Below are positions 13,201-22,423 of a stretch of 64,000 nucleotides of DNA, piece by piece (the first letter of the stretch is position 1; each line of letters starts with the position of its first letter). Where the stretch lies: contig CM030834.1 in assembly GCA_018105865.1 (NCBI GenBank), positions 9,514,273 through 9,578,272 on the forward strand. Direction: 5' to 3'. The notes beneath the pieces are model-generated. The model searched no databases. It was not told the origin of the DNA and saw nothing but the letters and a program-made list of their open reading frames with translations. This DNA is from Metaphire vulgaris (Eukaryota > Annelida > Clitellata > Crassiclitellata > Megascolecidae). Position numbers and translations under genes: made by a program.

Positions 13201-14671
13201 GCATTTGGATGTTAGTGGCAGTAGAAAGTTACGTAAGATTGCGTCAATATTTATTTTTTGGTGTTATAAATTTTGTCAGAAAACAACTGCTTTCAGAGCT
13301 TTCGTAAATGCATAAAGATCGCATTGCTAATTCTACTGTATATTGACCTGTGGCCAGGGCCGGATTAAATTTTCCGGAGTGGGCTCTGAAAAAAACTGTC
13401 GCCTATTGATAATCTCTGACGAGCAAAAAAGGTCAAAATCGTGCTGAAAAAAAAGGTTATCTCGAAAATCGGTAACTCTACTGTGCAGCCCCTCATTGAC
13501 CCTCCTGTGGCATGCTCCTCCGTAAAATCAAATATTCGTCACTTTTCTGCGGTCCGAAACTATTATATGGCAAAAAATAACCAAATGAGCGCCTAAGAAT
13601 AAGCAGCTAACCCGGTACTGCTTGCGAAAGCACTGTATAAATTCACAAGATTTTCTTTACTTGCTTAAATAAATCTTACACGGTTCCTCTTGCAGTTGGG
13701 TGGCGTGGTTTGGCGCCGCCCTGGGCTGAAGTTTCAAAATTCTGTTCATCGCCAGAAAAAGTCCGACGAGTAAAAAAGTTCGTCGGAGTTAGCGTGTTTC
13801 GTTCATAAATCTCTTACATTTCTAAATTTATCAACGCCATGGGAGGCCATTTCTTTTTCTCTTCCACTTGCAATCTTTTCTGCCCTCAAAAAATGTTAAC
13901 CCCTCAAAATGCCGCCCCTGGGAACGTGACGCCCTTGGCAGACCGTCCTGGCTTCCCCTTCATGCGCCACTGTCCTCTTGGCTCAAGAAAACCAATAACT
14001 ACAATAACTCTGAAAAGGGTTATTGGAGTTATTGGTTCTCTGCCTCTATTATGGTGCACCTAATGATGCACTGTTCCAAACAACATGAACTAGAGGCTAG
14101 ATCTAAGCGAACACCCTATGCAGTGTAAATTACCACTTCAGACATATTCGTTTATAACGTCTAGAAAAGTCAAATAAGTTAGACTAATTGAATGATTGTA
14201 AGAGAACGAAAATTCCTGAAATGTGAAGAATGAAACGAATGGATGCGACGAAACTCACTCTGGCGTCGAGATCCGTCAGCTTGTCCCTGAGATCCGTAAG
14301 CTGTGTTCTCAGGCGTTTGCTCTCTTCTTTGGCGTGAACTGACTCCATGTTCTGACGTGTTGCTCCGGTTCGAAACTCTTGGATCTACAGTGTACGATTG
14401 CAAAAACAACGCAGACCGTAATCTCTTCTTCTGTAGCAGATTTATTCTCAAATCACTAGAACGTATAGTAGTTCCTTCGTTAAATTGCTTAGTTATCACA
14501 TTAGCCTGACTATTCAAATCAGACCAATCGTCTTTCTATCGAAACTGGTAGACAGTCATAGATAAATTCAATTTTGTCGTCAGACTATTTCCTCTTTGAA
14601 TTGATTTAAACGTATTCAATCACTATAGGCAACAGATATTTCACTTATTTGAAATAAATTAATAATCATAA

Positions 14672-14727
<56 letters not shown>

Positions 14728-17419
14728 AATAAACCATGCAATTCTAGACCAGCATCTGATTGGCAATTGAAAATGTCTTTGTGTGGTGATGTTGATCTGT
14801 TTCATTTCCCTCTCATGACCCTCTGTCTAATTTCTGAAAGAAACGAAGGAACAGACGGGTATAGTATTGTTTGTGTTCAGCACAAAAACGAACCTTGAGA
14901 TTGTAGAAAGTTTCGAGTTCGCCCCTCATTCCGTCCAGCTTGTCGTCGTAGACCTGGTGGATCTCTCTCAGCGCCTGACCCATCTCGTTCTTCCAGTACT
15001 CCCGGTTCTCGGCGGTTGTGTCGCGGTAGGCGAGCGCCGCCAATTCCTTCAGCTCCTAAAACCGCAAAAACATCACAAAACGTCCGAGATACACATTCAG
15101 GCGACGCCACGCCATCTATACCTCCCAATTTACCACGCAGAAGACACGTTCCAGTGTTTTTTTTATTTTAATGACAATTTTACTCAGAACAGTAGCGGTT
15201 CCACGTGGGAGATGAGTGGGAATGCATCTCCCACCGGACTTTTTTTTGTAAAAGTCAAGTAAAATTATGGGAAAAACTGCGGATGACCTTTTTTGCCTAT
15301 CAACCTATTTTTCGGTAAAAGTCTAGTAAAATTCGGGAAAAAACTGCCATTTATGCTTGTCAGCCTTTTTGTTTTTCGGCAAAGTTTATTGATTTTTTCT
15401 CTCTTTTCGCCCCCACCAACTTTCTATGAATTCATTTCGCCCCCCCCTCCACCAAGAAATCTTGGAACCGCCACTGACTCGGTACACTAAATCTTAGACT
15501 GGTTCGCGCGAACTTAAGACTTAACACGGGAACGCGAGAGGTGGGCACATTTTAACATTTGGAGCATTAACAGATAATATATTTGTCTCGTTAATTTGAA
15601 AAATCTCGCTCACAAATAGAATTTTATTCATTGATAATCGATCGATCGATCGATTGAAGTGTTTGAAACAGTTTCTAACCTTTGAATTTTGTATCGAAAC
15701 TAATTCGATCGATTAATGATCGAAGAGTCAAACGTTCTCATAAAATTAACTAATTTAGTGAAGTTAATCTTCACGAAAATTAATTGTCTTCTTAGAACAA
15801 TAAATTGATAGTAAGCGATGGTTAAAAGATGCAAACTTCTGATCGAATCTGGAATACATGAATATACACTGCAGGCCTACGGATTTTTATGTGCCAATAA
15901 ACATCAAGAGTTCAAGACGATTGACGACAAAATTCACGATGAATGCCGCAGTCTATTGATCACTTATTTACCTTTGGCATATATGACCATCTAGGCAATC
16001 AATAACTCAATCAATCGATCGATAAATTACGTTCAGTCAGTTCGTCGTTCATTCATTGATTTTATCAGCCACTCAGTCAGTCGGTCAGTCAACGAGTCAA
16101 TGCATCGATGCATCCATATGATGCTGACCTGTTCGTGGACTGCCTTTAAGAATTCCAGTTCTCTTCGAGCGTTTGTCTTCTGTTTTCGGCATCGATGTGA
16201 AGCAGCGTCTCGTTGTCCAAATCCTAAAACGAAGCAAAATCCGATGAAGTTAGCGCCGCTGGCATCAGTAGTTTCATTTCAATCCCGCTTATTAATTATT
16301 GTATCTGTCTCACAACTATTTTACTTCAGAAATTTTCCGAAAAATTGCTGCTTCTGAACTAGTACTGAACTTGGGGCGGAAGCTGGCAGAGTGGGTTACG
16401 CGCCGGAGCGGTAGGCTGACGGAGCGGGTTCAAGCTCCATTAACGCCCTCCCCTAGTGGCTTTCACATAGGAAGTGTAACGCCTTCTAAGCCACTTTAAA
16501 TCACGCTGAGTTTTAAGTTTTTAGTAAGCGTTGAATCGATTCATAATTTACAGCTTTCGTGTTTTAAGCGTTCACTCGATTTATTCTTCGACTGACGATT
16601 CTGTTCTGTTTCGAAGCAAGTTTGTGGAGTTCGCGCAGCGCATTCAGAATGTTTCGAGTTCATAAAAAAATCAGTGTACAGTTTGCCCGATAAATGTTTG
16701 TTTGCGACAGCAGACAAGGTTCAAGATGAAGCCAGCAAAGAGTGAAATTGCTATCCGACCAGGCAGAGGTGGCCCCACAGGGGCCCCCGGGGAGCACGTG
16801 TTCCTGTTGAATGCCTGGCCCCAGAGGCCCCCATCGATGGTGATATTCTTCCCGTATGTGTTGATTTATGAAAAATAGTTGGCACCCCATGCTTAGAAGT
16901 TGCCACCCAAGCGTTCCCCCACCTGCCAACTCCTGGAGCCGTCACTGGACCACGGCGAAAATACTTCTGATGTCTTTGAAAAAAAGACATATAGCTTTTA
17001 GAACTAGATGGTCAATGGGTGCCATAATTTAAGCTACGAAAAAAGACTTCAATATTGTGAATTGGCAACATTAGAAAGGAGAAGAGAAAGAGGGAATTTG
17101 ATAGAAACACAGAAAATAATGACTGAGAAAGTATATGTGTCGTGCGGTCGATTCATGGAATTAGCACACTATAGCAGCACAAGAGGCCACAAAAGCAAAT
17201 TGTTTAAGCAGAGGGTGGGTCCAAGAAAGAAAAAAATTTTTTTAGTGCAAGGGTTGTGCACAAATGGAACAGTTTGGAGAAGGCGGGAGTGACAGTTGAA
17301 ACAGTAAACAAATTCAAAGGCTATCTGGGAAAACTAGGCTATTGAATGTGGAGAGTTACTACAGTGGTTTTCACACAGGCACACACACATATCTAAACCT
17401 GCCAAACCATTTTAAATCG

Positions 17420-17461
<42 letters not shown>

Positions 17462-20400
17462 CGTCATTATTATTATTACTTACCACGCGAGTTCTGTTGA
17501 GGGCGTCTTGAAGCTGTTTGATCTGTTTTTTGTCCTTTTCTCTGTCGCTTTCAAGAAGTTCGACACGTCTTCTCATCAGGTTGACCTCCGCCTCGTAGTC
17601 TGACAGCTGCTGGTTCTGTCTCTCCGTTCGTTCTCTCTCCAAAAGAAACGCCTGATTCGCTTCGTTCAGTCTATTAACAGAACAAGAAGAATTCAGAATG
17701 ACACCTTCACTTTAACTGACAACATCAATCAGAAAAATAAACTAGCAAAAAAATAGAATGTAAATACTTTATTTATTCGAACGAAGTTACATGTATTAGG
17801 CTATTCGAATAACTTATGCGGAGTGTGCAAAAATATTTAGACAAACTTTATTAAAATTAGTCGTGCGAAGAGAGACAGTATGCAATTCCTTTGTTCTTCA
17901 AAATTTGTTGCGCCTGTTCATCAAAATCTGTTAAGAGTTTGCTGCTATTTTCAGACTTCATCGTTACTCGTTTTGAGCGAGCTCTCGTTTTGACTTAAAG
18001 AAGGAAAATAATGGGAACCCTGCTTAATGAAGACCTCTGCTCGATTCGCGGAAGTTTGGGGGTTGGTTTAAAACTGTCCCCGATGGAAAATATTGGGACT
18101 GTGTCCCTTTGACTTATAGCATGACGTCAGAAATGTTGGCCTGGAAGCAGCTTTATCCCTTTGTCCCGTTGCTCTTTGAAAACTCAGTAGATAAGATATA
18201 TTTAAATTAATAAGGGAGTCAGCCTTAGACTTGGTTAGTTGATGTGAAATATTAGGTTTAAAATAGAAACTTTCGGAAGTAGAAGAGCAGACGATATTAA
18301 TTTTCTGCTGCAGAAGACTCTAGAACGAGGTCACGTGCCCATGGAAAGAATTCATCTCTAATTGCGATAAAAAACACAAACTAGTCAATCGCTAAAGCAA
18401 CACTGCTTCGATAAACCGCAGCACCTTTCGTGCTGAAGGAGGCAAGAGGAGAAAGTGAGTGAGTGATAGAGAGAAGGGGTAAAAGAGGAATAAAAGTTGC
18501 AGTCCTACGGCGAAAATGAGGAGGTGAAAAGAGGACTTCTCTGAGAAATTTGTCTAGACAGGTTGAGATCTTGTGGCAGACATTAATGCATCGCCGCAGC
18601 ACAGATGTGCATTACAGAGACGTTCTTTCGTCTATCCTTCTGTCTTCCTCTTAAGTCCATTCACCATCCGTCTATCCATCTGCATCTGGTTCTCAGGATT
18701 TCTTCTGAAACTGAATCGCTCCGGAGGTAAAATTCGAAGCCGTTGAATCTGGAAGCCTTTCGTTCTGGGGAGTGGAGTGGAGGGAGCTGGGTGGAGGGCA
18801 GTATTTGTTCTCATTCTTTGATGAAAAGCAAGCAGAAGCGTCAATCATTTAGACACAGGCTATTCGTATCAACATTCTCAGAGAATAGAGACAGTACAGA
18901 ACATTAGAACCGGGAAAAATAACTTGTGAAAAGACAAATGTCGCAAAGGAACGTAGACAAATACGAATCTGTTGCAACACTAAGTGCAAAAGCAAAGAAG
19001 ATAAGATAAAGTCTGTATTCGAAGTTAGCGTCTTTTCAAAGACGGAAGACGGACTAAATGCAGAAAGCCAACAGTTGTGCGCGATTCAAACTCTGTGCGA
19101 AAAGCGCAGATTCGATTCACCTATTCGGCTGAGAAAGTTAGGACAGGAGAAAGCAAAGTCAAAAGAGAGATGATGATTATTATTAGTGTGTGGGATGGGA
19201 ACAGACGAAAATCGCTGGCAACGTCTTCTGACCAACAAGAGGCTGACATATGTATTTTGCTCCGTCTTGCTTTTTATCGCGAAAGCTAAATTTGTAAATG
19301 GAAGACACTGATTTTATTTTCAGTTTCAAGATGTCGAAATTCCGTCAGCAGAGTGACTTTTGTGGGAACTCGGTGATTCAAATCTAACGGAATGCGTCCT
19401 ATTAAAAGAATAAAATTGTAATTCTAGAGACACTGCAATATTATTAGTTCAGCATGACTCTGACACATGAGGCATTCTATTTTAGTATCATCTTAACCTT
19501 CGCAATGCTGAACTTTTTCATATTGACTTATTTTAAGAGGGTGGTTATCACCCCGTCTAAGCATCTGAAAATTAAATATTGAAAATCAAATATTGTTATA
19601 TTCCTTGGATTGTGCATTAAAAGCTATACATAACGGTATTTCAGGTTTTTATTTTGTTCACCTAGTACAAGTTATTAATCATTAGACTTAATTAACCACC
19701 TTATAGAAACTTAAAGATTTTCAGAGTTTCGCGTTTTTGGTCCGTTGAATGCTAAAATTGTGCAGTTGATTAGATTCTACAAATCATATAAATGACAATG
19801 CACATACGTAGGCCTATCTTTGCTATTGTTCTCATATCTGAAGCAATAAATTTTAATTATGCACTAATGAATTATACTGTATATCTTCAAATGTCATGCG
19901 TTGGTGTTGTTCAATGCAATTCCTTCACATAATGTTTGATGCAGACTCCTTTACATCATTTACTGCACATTATAGTAGCGCCTTGGTTTCATTGCATTTA
20001 GAATACGTGTAAGCCTGTTTTACATTTTACATTAGACATTCCCTCTCTGATTAAATTGAAGTCCTTGGTTCAAATGGGGTTTGCGACTCTGTTACTGTAT
20101 CCTATAGTCCCTATACTCTATTGCCTAATACTATTCCCATTGGACGCTCCACTATGCTAGAATAGACTAAGGGTTAAGTTTGAAGACATTAATCACGATT
20201 TTTTAAAAAGAACTCATAGGTTTGAAGACATTAGTCGTGATTTAAAAAAAAACTACTCATTGAGCAAAATCAGGGATGATTTTCAACCTCTCTGGTCAGA
20301 GGCGGATTAACATTTTGGAGGCCCGGTGCAAATATTTCCATAGAGGCCCCCCAGCGCCATCGTGGTCACTTAAAGAAGTAAAAATAAAACAAACGTCATT

Positions 20401-22369
20401 CTTAAAACTTACCTGTTTGACTTGGCTTATCTCCCTTAGATTGCTCCCCCGCTGTTCTGACTGATCTGCCGGATTGACCTGGCTCTAATTCTATTTGGAT
20501 TTGGTGCCCCATCGGCTGATGCCCTGGGCATTATGATAGTGGCGTCATAGAAGTTTATTGATTGATTGATTGATATGCATTAATTTATTTATTTAAGTGT
20601 TATTTGAACTTATTTCTTATGAATTTGATCATACATGACGATGAGTTCTGGTACCTTTTTTCTAGAAAAAAGCACTAAGCATAACTAAGATTTGTAATCG
20701 TTTGCCAAAGAGGTCACTGTCACGGTGTTACGCATTTTACGGTAAGACAAATGAGTGATGGCGTTAGTCAACTTAGTCTGTATGCAACTATGCATTGCCA
20801 TTCCAAAGGTACGGAGGCATACAAATACACATACTCCTCCCATTTCCCGCGCTTCTTGACCGGTGGTACCGTGGTAAGAATTGACTGTCGAGGCACACTG
20901 TACAGGCACTCAGGTTGAGTCATGCAGAACCCCTAATCTGCATAACGATGCAAGAGGCCGGGCGTCTACGACCGCCGGTGGCCCGGTGCAACCGCCGGTC
21001 ACTCGGTCAGAGTCCAGCCATTATGAGCCATACCATTAGTTGAGGTCAGCTAAACCGGGGTATATGAGATATAGGCTTTCTTAACATAGACTCATGGAGC
21101 ATGCATTAAATTGCATTTCAATACTAAATTATTACTAATCCATGTCCAAACACTACTAACGTCTAACGATACAACATTCATGTATATCCCAGAAAATAAA
21201 TTACTTTAAAGAAACTAATAATTAAAAGTCTTTAAACAATTATTATTAGAAAAGGGAGGCCCCTAAATTTGTATTTTGAAGGGAGGCCCGGTACCGATGC
21301 ACCATCTGGTACCGTGGTAAATCCGCCTCTGTCTCTGGTACATTAAGTAATTGTTAAAATGGTCGTTGCTTACTAAAAGAAACCCTGTAGCAAAGAGATC
21401 GCAGAATATGTCAAAGTGCGTAAATGAACCCCTTATTTGTATCAAAAGCGCTTGAAAATTTCACCTGTTTTCTGGAAAATTCTGGATAAACAGGGGTGAC
21501 AGTCGTCCCTAGCGGCGAGAGCGTTAAAAACTAGGAAATCTGATATTTATAGACTTATCTGCAATTAAACTGGTTTGGCTATATTTTGCCAGCTAGATTT
21601 AAATTATCACTTATAGGCCTGTTACTGTTTCTTAAAGCAATCACATGATGTTGGTAAGTTGATATTTCCAAATTAAGCCAAATAAAATACATTTGTAGTC
21701 TATAGTCATTCCACTCTCGTAAAATACAAGACAGTTTAGGCCTATATTGAGCACACACATTAGGATGGTTTTGAAAAATGTATGCTGGCCTGTAACGTTT
21801 GTATTGTAATCTCTAATAATTTATCCTTCTGCCCGTAAATCATTCGGACACTTTAAAAGACACTTTTATCTGCTTCATAATGCAGTAGATTACAATGTGA
21901 GGCCAGGCTTCATGTAAATAGTTTTAGTTTACTCCCTTATAGCTTTATATAAGCTGGAATTCTTCAGCATTCGATGTGAACAGGGCTGGATTCTAGAGCC
22001 AGTCGTTATCTGCGACCTGTGTGAACCCGACTTGATGTTGCCATCGGCTGAAAGAGTCTTATTTATATCTCAGTCGATTACTGAGAAGCAGCCGAACGCG
22101 TCTGAAATTATTATTCCAAACAGACGAAACCCAACCGCTTATCACCAACACCACCAACACCAACGGCAGCACAACAGCAGCAGCAGCCGAAGGAGGAAGA
22201 AGGAGGTTCTGGAAGCCACTGATGGTGGGATTTGCGTCCGCCGTCTTGCTTTATGTAGCGCTCATTTCAACAACGGTTCGATAAGTTCTTCGGCAACGAA
22301 CACAAGAACTAGACTAAACCTAAACAATGGGCCACATTCTCTATAAAAACATTTGGTTCTGCTCCACGG

Positions 22370-22423
<54 letters not shown>

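Noticed and set aside
16371..16445. Functional tRNA gene
   Set aside because: A and B boxes are present but the acceptor stem does not pair and a SINE tail follows.
22032..22346. 104-codon ORF with His/Gln-rich stretch
   Set aside because: Lies within IF intron 1, low complexity, no family match or splice context.
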